A stretch of DNA of 64,000 nt from Desertibacillus haloalkaliphilus (GCF_019039105.1 NZ_JAHPIV010000002.1:1-64000), one strand, 5' to 3'. Counted from the stretch's first letter, positions 1 through 8,356 are shown. Numbers and translations: made by a program. The notes: generated by a model from the letters alone, not told the origin.

Positions 1-34
1 AACTGACTAGAATAATATTTATTGGACAAAAATA

Positions 35-89
35 CTCCCCCTAAGGTAAAACAGATTTTTATTTTTTAATCTGTCTATCCTAGAGGGAG
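35..89. repeat. Long imperfect inverted repeat (hairpin)
   Basis: The two arms (about 35-59 and 65-89) pair almost end to end: CTCCCCCTA with TAGAGGGAG, and ACAGATT with AATCTGT around a T-rich loop, with only a few mismatches. It lies beyond the 3' end of the leftward iron-transport operon. The outer arms are not followed by a T tract on either strand, so it is not a textbook terminator. It could be an RNA-stabilising hairpin, a weak terminator or the end of a small repeat element. Confidence 0.5.
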
Positions 90-173
90 CATATCAAAAG
101 GTAAAACCCCCCTTTTGCCCTAGCCTCTACATCATAAATGGACAGAGTTGGTTGTGGAGATAGATTTAATTCT

Positions 174-1181
174 TTACTTTTTCAATAATAAATACATAAA
201 ATAAGGGGCACCAATGAGTGCGACCATAATTCCCGCTGGTATGCCATCAGGGTCAACTAAATTTCGTCCAATGGTGTCCGCCAACAGTAATAACCAACCA
301 CCAATCAAGATGGCAACGGGGATAAATAGCTGGTTTCTCGGTCCTACAAGCGCTTTGGCAATGTGTGGAGCCATGAGACCGATAAAGGCAATACCCCCTG
401 TAACTGACACCGCAGAGGCGGCTAATGCTACAGCTGTTAATAATAAAACGAGACGCTCTTTTTCAAGCGATATGCCAACACCAATTGATAGTTGTTCACC
501 TAATCCAAGGATATTTAAGCGATTAGCTTTGTATAGAGTAAAGGGAATTAAAACCAATAACCATGGAAGGATCGCTAAAATAAACGGCCAATCCGATCCC
601 AAAATGTTCCCAGCCAACCATTTAGCAATAAAATCAACTTTAGCGCGTTCAGCTGATGAGATTAGGACTATCATGACACCAGAAAGTGCGAGCGAGAAAC
701 CGACACCAACCAATACTAATCGAACAGGCTCGAGACCGGCATTTCGATCGTAAGCAAACAGGTAAATGAAGCAAGCTGTTAATAACGCCCCTAGAAAAGC
801 AATGAGCGGAAGGACATAAACAAATGAACCAGCTTGTATTGGAAAAAACAAAAAGAAAACTGCAATCGCAACTCCTGCCCCAGCGTTAATACCGATAATC
901 CCAGGATCAGCTAAATCATTTCGTGTTAACCCTTGTAAAATAGCGCCTGATAGAGCAAGTGCCATACCTGCTAACAATGTAATAATGATACGTGGTAAAC
1001 GCACAGAAAATAAAACAAACTCTTCCTTAAATGTCCCTTGTCCGAAAATAGTAGGGATTAAGCGGTTATAAGATAAAGAGGAGTAGCCAATACCCATTGC
1101 AACAATTGACGTTGCGGTAATAAGTCCTAGTAAGAGCAATAGAATGATTCGTTGTTTTTTTAATAGCGAGTGATGGATCAT
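174..1181 (-). CDS. Ferric-siderophore ABC transporter permease (FecCD family), second permease
   Basis: This 335-aa polytopic membrane protein has the usual FecCD/BtuC length and motifs. RLPRIIITLLAGMALALSG lies near residue 60, followed by GLTRNDLADPGIIGINAG, and the C-terminal part has a GGIAFIGLMAPHIAK stretch that typically contacts the ATPase. It would form the membrane channel with the upstream permease. Its start overlaps the upstream stop by 4 bp (ATGA), so the two are translationally coupled. It is the last gene of the leftward operon. The substrate is likely an iron-hydroxamate-type siderophore, judging from the binding protein, but permeases of this family do not reveal substrate by sequence alone. 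Confidence 0.93.
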   Translation of the reverse strand: MIHHSLLKKQRIILLLLLGLITATSIVAMGIGYSSLSYNRLIPTIFGQGTFKEEFVLFSVRLPRIIITLLAGMALALSGAILQGLTRNDLADPGIIGINAGAGVAIAVFFLFFPIQAGSFVYVLPLIAFLGALLTACFIYLFAYDRNAGLEPVRLVLVGVGFSLALSGVMIVLISSAERAKVDFIAKWLAGNILGSDWPFILAILPWLLVLIPFTLYKANRLNILGLGEQLSIGVGISLEKERLVLLLTAVALAASAVSVTGGIAFIGLMAPHIAKALVGPRNQLFIPVAILIGGWLLLLADTIGRNLVDPDGIPAGIMVALIGAPYFMYLLLKK

Positions 1182-2188
1182 GAGAATGCACTGCCTCCTT
1201 TACGAACGATGATGAGGAAGAAAGGTAAGCCCATCATTGCAACAATTGCTGCTACTGGTGTTTCAAAGGGGGCATTGATTGTTCGACCCAGTGTATCTGC
1301 TATTAACATAAATGTTGCACCTGCGATCGCGGACATCGGAAGGATAAAGCGATAATCTGTACCGACAATGGCACGAACGATATGAGGAATCATTAAGCCG
1401 ACAAACGCTAAATTACCGACAAGAGCAACCGAGGCTCCAGCAAGCAAAATAATAACCATAAAAAGCGCCAATTTGATTAGAGCCGTTTTTTGCCCTAATC
1501 CGACCGCAACTTCTTCACTTAAACTTAAAATCGTCAGTTGTCTAGCTAAGAAAAGAGAAATGAAGATCCCGATCAAGATGAAGGGGACAATGACTTGAAG
1601 TTGAGTCCAAGTTGTTCCAATGACTCCGCCTGATGTCCACATCGATACATTTTTTGAGATTTTAAAGTAGATGGCAATCCCTTCGGCAATGGCGTAAAGG
1701 AATGCAGAGACGGCAGCACCAGCTAAAACAATCCGAAAAGGTGAAAAGTTCCCTTTTTTCATTGCACTAATACCAAAAACCATGATTGCTCCAATTGCTG
1801 CTCCGATAAAACAAGCGATCATAATGCTCAAGTAATTTGCAGAAGGGATAAAAGCAATCGTAATGGCAAGTGCTGCGTTTGCACCAGCCGTTAACCCAAG
1901 TAATCCAGGATCAGCTAGAGGATTTCTCGTTACCCCTTGCATAACCGCACCAGAAACCGCAAGTGCTGCTCCAACTAAAAGTGCGGCGATTTCACGCGGT
2001 AATCGAATTTCACGGATAATCGTAATGTGATCATTGGTAGCGTTCGTCGTAAGTGCTAGCCAAACATCTTTTGCAGATATGTTTGCTGCTCCAAAAGTTA
2101 TAGCTATAATAAACATACCGATTAACAAAACGGATGCAACAATTAGTTTATAGATAAATGGGATCGTATGTTGTCGTTCATTTCTCAT
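1178..2188 (-). CDS. Ferric-siderophore ABC transporter permease (FecCD family), first permease
   Basis: This is a 336-aa FecCD-type permease with about nine to ten hydrophobic segments. Family motifs include IRLPREIAALLVGAALAVSG near residue 60, GVTRNPLADPGLLGLTAG, and NLAFVGLMIPHIVRAIVG in the coupling region near the C-terminus. It pairs with the downstream permease to make the inner-membrane channel of the iron importer. A hairpin separates it from the upstream binding-protein gene, which could lower permease expression relative to the binding protein. The ribosome-binding site (GAGAGG) is close to the ATG, so the precise start is a little uncertain. Confidence 0.93.
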   Translation of the reverse strand: MRNERQHTIPFIYKLIVASVLLIGMFIIAITFGAANISAKDVWLALTTNATNDHITIIREIRLPREIAALLVGAALAVSGAVMQGVTRNPLADPGLLGLTAGANAALAITIAFIPSANYLSIMIACFIGAAIGAIMVFGISAMKKGNFSPFRIVLAGAAVSAFLYAIAEGIAIYFKISKNVSMWTSGGVIGTTWTQLQVIVPFILIGIFISLFLARQLTILSLSEEVAVGLGQKTALIKLALFMVIILLAGASVALVGNLAFVGLMIPHIVRAIVGTDYRFILPMSAIAGATFMLIADTLGRTINAPFETPVAAIVAMMGLPFFLIIVRKGGSAFS

Positions 2189-2218
2189 AAGCCTCTCATC
2201 TTTCTATTATAAAATAAA

Positions 2219-2262
2219 GGGTTGAGTCAAAAGGTCGCTTTGTACTCTTTTGACACCAACCC
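2219..2262 (-). terminator. Attenuator-like hairpin between binding protein and permease genes
   Basis: GGGTTGaGTCAAAAG (2219-2233) pairs with CTTTTGACaCCAACCC (2247-2262). Read in the direction of the operon (minus strand), the stem is followed by a T-rich run (TTTATTTTAT). It lies inside the operon, so partial termination or 3'-end protection of the binding-protein mRNA is the likely role. Confidence 0.65.
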
Positions 2263-2302
2263 CGATACTAACGATATACTTTTGAGTAAACTTCCTAATT
2301 TG

Positions 2303-3220
2303 TTAGTTCTCTAGAAAGCTATCAATAAAGTAGTCTAACTGGAAATCTAATGTTACTGGGTCATTAAAGTAGAATTCATATAGGTTCACTTCAAATACGT
2401 TATTGTTTTGAACGGCTGGTATGTTGTTAAAAGTATCTGTTTCTTGGAAGGAGCTATCACTACCATCTGAACTCAAAATGACATAGTCTCCAGCAAACTC
2501 TGGCAGCACTTCTAGTGATAATGCATAGAAACCTGGCTCTAAAGCCTCTTCTTTAACTCTTTCAGGCATGTTTAATCCCATTTCTTGATAAAGGATTTCT
2601 GTCCCACGCCCCCAGTTGTCGCCATATACGTAAAATTGCTTATCAAAACTTTCAATGACAGATACTGTAGCATCTTCACCAATTTCTGCTTTAATCTCTT
2701 CTCCAGCGGCTTGAGCACGTTGTTTAAAATCATCAATCCAAGCTTGTGCTTCATCTTCTTTATTTAACAGCTTACCAATCTCTAAGTGCTGGGTTAAGTA
2801 ATCAACTGCACCGTATGTATATGTGACGGTTGGAGCAATTTCATTTAGTTTATCGACGTTGTTAATGTTAGATAAGCCAATGATTAAATCAGGATCTAAC
2901 TCAATAATCTTTTCTAAGCTTTCATCAGTTACTTCTTCAACATCATGTAAATGATCATCAAACTTTGGGTTCATTTTTGCCCAAGGGTCTACACCGACAA
3001 GGTTAACGTTTAATGCCATAACATTTCCTGCGTATGAAGATAGCACGACAACACGTTGTGGGTCAGCAGGAACTTCAATCGGGCCATTTTCTGATTCATA
3101 AGTTATCGTTTCAGTCGTGTCTTGAGGTGCTTCGTTTTGTTCTTCTGATGTTGTTTCGTTACTACACGCACTAATGAGTAGAGCTAGTACGAACATAAAT
3201 GGGATGAATTGTTTTTTCAT
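2303..3220 (-). CDS. Siderophore-binding lipoprotein of iron ABC importer (FhuD-like)
   Basis: This 305-aa substrate-binding protein has a lipoprotein signal peptide with lipobox ISAC and the acylated Cys at residue 19, followed by a Ser/Glu/Thr-rich linker. The mature part has the type III (helical backbone) binding-protein pattern: DPQRVVVLSSYAG at the start of lobe 1, LDPDLIIG before the long helix, and a C-terminal FYFNDPVTLDFQLDYF like FhuD-type hydroxamate-binding proteins. It captures ferric siderophore outside the membrane and delivers it to the two downstream permeases. The start overlaps the ATPase stop (ATGA), with AAAGGAG upstream. A hydroxamate ligand is inferred from resemblance only. 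Confidence 0.88.
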   Translation of the reverse strand: MKKQFIPFMFVLALLISACSNETTSEEQNEAPQDTTETITYESENGPIEVPADPQRVVVLSSYAGNVMALNVNLVGVDPWAKMNPKFDDHLHDVEEVTDESLEKIIELDPDLIIGLSNINNVDKLNEIAPTVTYTYGAVDYLTQHLEIGKLLNKEDEAQAWIDDFKQRAQAAGEEIKAEIGEDATVSVIESFDKQFYVYGDNWGRGTEILYQEMGLNMPERVKEEALEPGFYALSLEVLPEFAGDYVILSSDGSDSSFQETDTFNNIPAVQNNNVFEVNLYEFYFNDPVTLDFQLDYFIDSFLEN

Positions 3221-4017
3221 AGGGTTGATACTCCTTTTAATAGATTATATGTAATGCACATCGGTTTGCTTGTTCTAGGGTCACGTCCAACTTCGGCATC
3301 GATATGAAAAACTTTTTTTAGGACGTCTTTGTTCATTACTTCTTCAGAGTCCCCAGCTTTAACGATTTCTCCGTCTTTTAGAGCAATGATATAGTCGGCG
3401 AATCGAGCGGCTTGGTTTAAGTCATGGAGGACCATAACAATCGTTCGTCCTTGTTCAACATTTAAGTTTTGCAAGAGCTCTAAAACCTCTAGTTGGTGGG
3501 CCATATCTAAATAGGTGGTAGGCTCGTCTAGGAAAATAATCTCCGTCTCTTGAGCAAGTGCCATTGCAATCCACACACGCTGTCGCTGACCTCCTGATAA
3601 GGCGTCAACTGGACGAAATTTAAATTCCTTGATACCTGTAACTTCTAGTGTCCAGTCGATCACTTCATAATCTTTTTTCGATAAGCGTCCAAACCCTTTT
3701 TGATGAGGGAAGCGGCCGTAAGAAACGAGTTCACCGACGGTTAATCCACTTGCACTTTCTGGTGTTTGGGGTAAAATTGCCATTTTTTTCGCTAATGTTT
3801 TTGTGTTTTCTTTTGAGATATGTTCTCCATCTAAAATGACTGACCCAGATTGATGAGCAATGACTCTAGTAATCGCTTTCAAGAGTGTGGATTTACCACA
3901 GCCGTTTGAACCGATTATTGTGGTTATTTTTTTATCTGGGATTTCTACACTAAGGTTCTTTACAATGGCTTTTTCACCATAGCTTATGTGTAATTGGTCT
4001 GTATAAAGGCGTACCAT
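3217..4017 (-). CDS. Iron-siderophore ABC transporter ATP-binding protein (FhuC-like)
   Basis: This 266-aa cytoplasmic ATPase carries Walker [11 protein letters not shown]-loop ILPQTPE, signature LSGGQRQR, Walker B IIFLDEPT and the switch His in [13 protein letters not shown]. It powers the importer made with the next three genes. The start chosen is the ATG at 4017 (MVRLYTD), which has TTGGAGGTC in front; a TTG four codons upstream would place the ribosome-binding site inside the gene. It is the first gene of the leftward operon, with a sigma-A-like promoter and a Fur box directly upstream, so it should be repressed in iron-replete cells. Confidence 0.94.
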   Translation of the reverse strand: MVRLYTDQLHISYGEKAIVKNLSVEIPDKKITTIIGSNGCGKSTLLKAITRVIAHQSGSVILDGEHISKENTKTLAKKMAILPQTPESASGLTVGELVSYGRFPHQKGFGRLSKKDYEVIDWTLEVTGIKEFKFRPVDALSGGQRQRVWIAMALAQETEIIFLDEPTTYLDMAHQLEVLELLQNLNVEQGRTIVMVLHDLNQAARFADYIIALKDGEIVKAGDSEEVMNKDVLKKVFHIDAEVGRDPRTSKPMCITYNLLKGVSTL

Positions 4018-4051
4018 GATGACCTCCAACCTAAATAGGTAGTTAATTTAA

Positions 4052-4066
4052 TGATAATGATTATCA
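4052..4066. promoter_or_regulatory. Fur box (perfect 7-1-7 inverted repeat)
   Basis: TGATAATGATTATCA is a perfect match to the Bacillus Fur 7-1-7 consensus. It lies just downstream of the predicted transcription start of the leftward iron operon, where a bound repressor would block initiation. It also lies upstream of the divergent flavoprotein gene, which may share the control. Confidence 0.93.
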
Positions 4067-4081
4067 ATATTGTTGTATTTA

Positions 4082-4110
4082 ACTATAATATGAGTTTTTT
4101 TGACAGTCAA
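4082..4110 (-). promoter_or_regulatory. Sigma-A-type promoter of the leftward iron operon
   Basis: On the minus strand, TTGACT (4110-4105) and TATAGT (4087-4082) are separated by exactly 17 bp. The predicted start of transcription (about 4075) is just before the Fur box. The -35 overlaps a TTGACA on the plus strand (4100-4105) that may serve the divergent gene, although a good plus-strand -10 was not found. Confidence 0.75.
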
Positions 4111-4193
4111 TAGCCGAATTGAAAAATATTATCAGCTAGATTTAAGTTGTTTAATATGATATGTTCATTTAAAAAGTCGAAAAGAGGTTGTTT

Positions 4194-4790
4194 ATGAAGC
4201 AGGTGAATTTTGCCGCGAACGCGATCACTTCAGAAGAGGAACTAAGGGAAATCATTGGTCACCCTCATCAGTTGGTTTTAAAAAAAAGCATTTCATTTAT
4301 TGACGAAAAGTGCAAAGTGTTTATTTCGACGTCACCACTTTTGTTCCTGTCGACATCTGATTCCCATGGGAAATGTGATGTTTCTCCAAGAGGAGATCTT
4401 CCTGGGTCTATTAAAATTTTAAATAATAAGCAGCTAGTCATTCCTGATCGACCTGGAAATAAGCGCTTAGATTCAATATTAAATATTTTAACTAATCCTC
4501 AGATAGGTTTAATATTTCTTATTCCTGGCGTTGAAGAAGTGTTGCGTATTAACGGGCGGGCTACGGTCATTAATGATGGTGAAATCTTAAGCAAAATGAG
4601 TTTAAAGGGGAAAACTCCTTCACTTGGGATAGGTGTTGATGTGGAAGAGTGCTTTATTCATTGTCCTAGAGCATTAAAAGAGTCGAAGATCTGGAGCCCG
4701 GATATGTGGCCCGAAAAAGAAGAGGTACCAGCGATGATGGACATTTTTCGTGCGCATTTAAAAGTTAATGGAATAGATCTAAAAGAGTAA
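4194..4790 (+). CDS. FMN-binding PPOX-type flavoprotein (pyridoxamine 5'-phosphate oxidase family)
   Basis: This 198-aa protein has the split-barrel pattern of the PPOX-like family: FISTSPLLFLSTSD at the first strands, CDVSPRGDLPG, then LVIPDRPGNKRLDSILNIL and IGLIFLIPGVEEVLRINGRATV, which are typical FMN-site segments. It resembles the MSMEG_1061-type subgroup. The ATG at 4194 is preferred over a TTG two codons earlier because AGAGG sits 6 bases before it. It stands between two Fur-boxed iron uptake operons and diverges from one across a Fur box. A role in flavin-dependent handling of ferric siderophore or haem-like ligands is therefore plausible but unproven. Confidence 0.8.
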   Translation: MKQVNFAANAITSEEELREIIGHPHQLVLKKSISFIDEKCKVFISTSPLLFLSTSDSHGKCDVSPRGDLPGSIKILNNKQLVIPDRPGNKRLDSILNILTNPQIGLIFLIPGVEEVLRINGRATVINDGEILSKMSLKGKTPSLGIGVDVEECFIHCPRALKESKIWSPDMWPEKEEVPAMMDIFRAHLKVNGIDLKE

Positions 4791-4809
4791 GAGTCTTATT
4801 AGAGTATTA

Positions 4810-4845
4810 GGGCGTATCCATATAGCTTTGGGATACGCCCTTTTT
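4810..4845 (+). terminator. Rho-independent terminator
   Basis: GGGCGTATCC (4810-4819) pairs with GGATACGCCC (4831-4840), followed by TTTTT. It terminates the flavoprotein gene. Confidence 0.9.
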
Positions 4846-4997
4846 GGGGTAGGAGTGCGCTAGCAGGGACGAGAATCGAGGATGATAGCCTACTTGCACC
4901 GCCTTTGATTTAGTTAGAGGGTCGTACACTGGAGTGGGAGAAGCTGGTTCAAGAGTGTTGTAATGGTATAAATGATTTCGAAAAATAAAAAAGTTTA

Positions 4998-5026
4998 TTG
5001 ACATCTTCCTATATAAAATGTAGGAT
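4998..5026 (+). promoter_or_regulatory. Sigma-A-type promoter of the yfmC-like iron operon
   Basis: A perfect -35 TTGACA (4998-5003) is followed after 17 bp by TAGGAT (5021-5026). The predicted transcription start falls at the left edge of the Fur palindrome. Confidence 0.7.
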
Positions 5027-5032
5027 AATACC

Positions 5033-5059
5033 TATAAATGATAATCATTATCATTTATA
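5033..5059. promoter_or_regulatory. Fur box within a 27-bp perfect palindrome
   Basis: The core TGATAATCATTATCA (5039-5053) is a perfect 7-1-7 Fur site. The symmetry continues without a mismatch out to 5033 and 5059 around the central C at 5046. It overlaps the predicted transcription start of the downstream operon, so Fur-Fe(II) should repress it. Confidence 0.95.
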
Positions 5060-5115
5060 TAGTTTTACTGATAGTGATTTCAAGACTCGATTATACATAA
5101 GAGAGGGGAATTACA

Positions 5116-6114
5116 ATGAAAAGAAAAACATCTTTGCTATTTTTTTTAGCAGTTATGCTAATAGGGATGGTCATCCTATCGGGGTGTGGTTCTGATCAGA
5201 CGGGCAGTGAACCCGCACCAGAAACAGAAGTAGCAGATCAGACGGAAGAAACAAATGATACGGAAACTGCTGATACAAGAGTGATTACGCATGAAATGGG
5301 AGAAACAGAAATTAGTGGGACACCTGAACGAGTAGTTGTACTTGAGTTTTCATTTGTTGATGCACTAGCTTCACTTGGTATTACGCCAGTAGGGATTGCT
5401 GATGACGATGATTCGGAACGAATTATCGGCCCGATTGCAGAACAAATTGGTGATTATACGTCTGTTGGCGCGAGAAAAGAGCCGAGCTTTGAGATTATCG
5501 CAAGTTTACAACCAGACTTAATCATCGCCGATTTAAACCGCCATAAGGACTCATATGAGCAATTCAGTGAGATTGCACCAACGATCGTATTATCTAGTTT
5601 AAGTGCAAATTATCAAGAAAACATTGATGCATTTCCTGTGATTGCTGAAGCTCTTGGAGCAACGGAAGAAGCAAACCAACGTATGGCTGAACACGAGGAG
5701 TTAATTAGTGAATACAAAGCTAATGTACCCGAAGATGAACATCGTACATTCTTACCTGCAGTAGTAACAGAAACAGGTTTTCATGCTCACTCTTCGACTT
5801 CTTATACAGGGTCTTTACTTGAAACATTAGGATTTGTAAATGCGATTCAAGGTGAAGGTGTTGAAGATGCTACAAATAAAATTGATTTAGAAACAGTAGT
5901 AGAGCATAATCCAGATATTTTATTTTTAATGACGGCTGGTGGCGAAACCATTGTCAATGAGTGGGAAAATAACCCTTTATGGCAAGAAGTGAGTGCCGTA
6001 AAAAACGGCCATGTTTATGAAGTCGATCGTAATGAGTGGTCTCGTTTCCGTGGTTTAATTGCAGCGGAACTCATCGTTGAAGATACGATTAATCATTTAT
6101 ATGAACAGGAATAG
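5116..6114 (+). CDS. yfmC: Iron(III)-citrate-type binding lipoprotein (YfmC/FecB-like)
   Basis: This is a 332-aa extracellular lipoprotein. The signal peptide ends in the lipobox LSGC (Cys24), followed by a Glu/Thr/Asp-rich linker. The binding domain starts with TPERVVVLEFSFVDALASLG and has LQPDLIIADLNRH, both characteristic of the ferric-dicitrate binding subgroup of class III binding proteins. It feeds the two permeases and ATPase encoded next, in the order of the B. subtilis yfmCDEF operon. GAGAGGGG precedes the ATG. The Fur palindrome is upstream and a pair of hairpins separates it from the permease genes. The iron-citrate ligand is by family resemblance. Confidence 0.88.
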   Translation: MKRKTSLLFFLAVMLIGMVILSGCGSDQTGSEPAPETEVADQTEETNDTETADTRVITHEMGETEISGTPERVVVLEFSFVDALASLGITPVGIADDDDSERIIGPIAEQIGDYTSVGARKEPSFEIIASLQPDLIIADLNRHKDSYEQFSEIAPTIVLSSLSANYQENIDAFPVIAEALGATEEANQRMAEHEELISEYKANVPEDEHRTFLPAVVTETGFHAHSSTSYTGSLLETLGFVNAIQGEGVEDATNKIDLETVVEHNPDILFLMTAGGETIVNEWENNPLWQEVSAVKNGHVYEVDRNEWSRFRGLIAAELIVEDTINHLYEQE

Positions 6115-6150
6115 GAAGTTCATCGGTATCGTCTCTTCGGTTCATTCAAA

Positions 6151-6181
6151 AAAAGCGGTAAAGTAGCTCTTCGCCGCTTTT
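6151..6181 (+). terminator. Intra-operon terminator-like hairpin after the binding-protein gene
   Basis: AAAAGCGG (6151-6158) pairs with CCGCTTTT (6174-6181), followed by a T-rich run CTTATCTTTT. It probably limits read-through into the permease genes. Its right arm is also part of a second, larger hairpin. Confidence 0.7.
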
Positions 6182-6229
6182 CTTATCTTTTAATCTTGCT
6201 GTCGCTTAAAGGATAAGAAAAGCTGCGCG
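6168..6229 (+). promoter_or_regulatory. Alternative long hairpin overlapping the first
   Basis: TCTTCGCCGCTTTTCTTATC (from 6168) pairs with GATAAGAAAAGC...GCGAAGA (to 6229), with a small bulge and an internal mismatch. This stem uses the right arm of the 6151-6181 hairpin, so the two structures exclude each other. T-rich sequence (ATCTTTTCTTTT) follows this one too. Confidence 0.55.
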
Positions 6230-6290
6230 AAGACAATCTTTTCTTTTGGGAAAGTCTTATATATTGATTCATCTAAGGAAGTGACTTCGC

Positions 6291-7334
6291 GTGAATATTT
6301 CAACAAAACAAGGGCAAGTAAAAATGTTTAATCGATTGTCAAACCGATATTTTTATTTTGGGTTTCTTTTTATACTTGGGATTTCTGTTCTAAGTGTCGG
6401 GATATTGATGAGCACATCTGTAGGTATGGCTGATGTTCACTTCAGTCATGTGATCGAATCGTTTTTTATTGCTGATTTAGCTAAAGAGCATTTGATCGTG
6501 CAAACGGTTCGTTTACCGAGAGCTGTAATTGCTTGTATCATCGGAGCAAATTTAGCAGTCGCCGGTGCGATTATGCAAGCGATTACCCGTAACCCCCTTG
6601 CTTCGCCCCAAATATTTGGGATTAATGCAGGGGCCTCTTTCATGGTTGTTCTTTCCACTGTTTTATTTGCTGGATTCTCTTCATCTACGCTTGTTTATTT
6701 TGCTTTTATAGGTGCAGCCATTGGAGGAATCATGGTTTATTATTTAGGTTCTTCAGGTAGTGGTTTAACACCTGTGAAACTAGCTTTAGCTGGAATTGCC
6801 ATTCACTTATTTTTGAGTGCATTAACAGAAGGGCTCATTATCTTTAATGAGCATACAACAGAAGGGGTTCTGTTTTGGTTAGCGGGAGCGATTGATAGTA
6901 AAAGTTGGCAAGATGTAAAACTAATATTGCCATGGGCTGTCACTGGGCTGATTTGTTCATTCTTGTTAGCTAAATCAATCAGTATCTTAAGTCTCGGTGA
7001 TAATGTCGCCAAAGGACTAGGGCAAAGTATTGGCTGGATTCGGTTGTTATCAGGGGGGTTAGTCATTATCTTAGCAGGAGCTTCCGTTGCTGTTGCAGGT
7101 CCGATTGGTTTTGTAGGACTGATTATTCCTCATATTGCTAGGTATCTTGTTGGTGTTGATTATCGTGTAGTACTGCCATTTTCAGCTTTATTTGGAGCGA
7201 TACTACTTGTCTATGCTGATGTGATTGCTAGGTTTATTGCATTTCCGTATGAGTCACCCGTTGGAATTGTGACGGCTTTATTAGGTGCCCCTTACTTCTT
7301 TTATTTAATCAGTAGGAGGCGAAAGATGTCATGA
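6291..7334 (+). CDS. yfmD: Iron-citrate-type ABC transporter permease (YfmD-like)
   Basis: This 347-aa FecCD-family permease has VRLPRAVIACIIGANLAVAG near residue 80, AITRNPLASPQIFGINAG next, and GPIGFVGLIIPHIARYLVG in the ATPase-coupling region. GTG at 6291 is chosen as start because AAGGAAG lies 9 bases upstream; an internal ATG 33 bases later has a weaker site. It forms a heterodimeric channel with the following permease, with which it overlaps by 4 bp (ATGA). It lies behind two hairpins after the binding-protein gene, which may tune the protein ratio. Confidence 0.92.
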   Translation: MNISTKQGQVKMFNRLSNRYFYFGFLFILGISVLSVGILMSTSVGMADVHFSHVIESFFIADLAKEHLIVQTVRLPRAVIACIIGANLAVAGAIMQAITRNPLASPQIFGINAGASFMVVLSTVLFAGFSSSTLVYFAFIGAAIGGIMVYYLGSSGSGLTPVKLALAGIAIHLFLSALTEGLIIFNEHTTEGVLFWLAGAIDSKSWQDVKLILPWAVTGLICSFLLAKSISILSLGDNVAKGLGQSIGWIRLLSGGLVIILAGASVAVAGPIGFVGLIIPHIARYLVGVDYRVVLPFSALFGAILLVYADVIARFIAFPYESPVGIVTALLGAPYFFYLISRRRKMS

Positions 7335-8356
7335 TTAACCATGATACAAACCTAACTCATATGATAAGGAAAATAGATAGGCCTAAACTATTATTAATTA
7401 TTTTACCGATTGCAATTATATTATTTTCTCTCATTAGTACTGGTGTAGGGGCAGTATTCATCCCTCCGCAAGAAGTGGTTGCTGTTTTGCTAGGCTCAGG
7501 AAACGATATGAATACATTCCTTATCGAAAGTTACCGAATTCCCCGAATTGTGCTAGCGATTCTTATAGGAGCTGGTTTAGCAGTTTCAGGGACCATTTTA
7601 CAAGGAATTATTCGAAATCCATTAGCATCCCCTGACGTCATTGGAATTACAAAAGGTGCAGGGCTTGCTGCTGTTATCGTGATTATCTTGTTCCCGAATT
7701 CACCTGTTTACGTATTGCCTGTTTCTGCTTTCGCTGGTGCGATGGCTGTTGCTCTAATTCTTTATTTAATGGTTTATAAACAAGGGATTCAGCCGACAAC
7801 CTTAGCTTTAGGTGGCGTTGCCTTAGGGGCAATCTGTCATGCGGGAATTCAGTATTTCATGATTAAGTATCCGCTTGAAATTAATGCAGCTTTAATTTGG
7901 TTAACAGGAAGCTTATGGTCACGGGGATGGGACCAAATTTACGGGGTTCTTCCCTGGATTCTTATTTTGTTACCTTTAACAATGGTTTTAGCGATAAAGC
8001 TAGATATTTTAAACCTTGGAGATGATGTCGCACAAGGTCTAGGTGAGAGTGTAACAAAAGTCCGCTTGCTTATGTTAATGATAGCTGTAGCTTTGGCCGC
8101 TTCTTGTGTGGCTGCTGTGGGATCAATCGGTTTTATCGGTTTAATTGCACCTCACATAGCAAGGAAACTTATAGGTGTGAAGCACAAACATTTGCTACCT
8201 ATCTCAGCAATGATTGGTTCATTGTTGGTCGTAATAGCTGATGCAATCGGGAGAGGGATCGTTCCACCGAAGGAAATTCCGGTTGGGATTGTGATAGCCG
8301 TGATAGGAGCACCTTATTTTTTATATTTATTACGTAACTCAAAGAATAGTTTTTAA
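7331..8356 (+). CDS. yfmE: Iron-citrate-type ABC transporter permease (YfmE-like)
   Basis: This 341-aa FecCD-family permease carries YRIPRIVLAILIGAGLAVSG, IIRNPLASPDVIGITKGAG and GSIGFIGLIAPHIARKLIG. About ten transmembrane segments are visible as hydrophobic stretches. Its start overlaps the upstream permease stop by 4 bp, so translation is coupled. It forms the second half of the membrane channel of the yfmC-like importer. Confidence 0.92.
   Translation: MINHDTNLTHMIRKIDRPKLLLIILPIAIILFSLISTGVGAVFIPPQEVVAVLLGSGNDMNTFLIESYRIPRIVLAILIGAGLAVSGTILQGIIRNPLASPDVIGITKGAGLAAVIVIILFPNSPVYVLPVSAFAGAMAVALILYLMVYKQGIQPTTLALGGVALGAICHAGIQYFMIKYPLEINAALIWLTGSLWSRGWDQIYGVLPWILILLPLTMVLAIKLDILNLGDDVAQGLGESVTKVRLLMLMIAVALAASCVAAVGSIGFIGLIAPHIARKLIGVKHKHLLPISAMIGSLLVVIADAIGRGIVPPKEIPVGIVIAVIGAPYFLYLLRNSKNSF

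Noticed and set aside
4082-4193. Clear plus-strand promoter for the PPOX-type gene
   Set aside because: TTGACA at 4100-4105 is good, but no -10 better than 4 of 6 at proper spacing was found; left uncalled.
4807-5004. 65-codon frame on the minus strand
   Set aside because: It overlaps a terminator and the yfm promoter/Fur region, has no ribosome-binding site and no family-like sequence.
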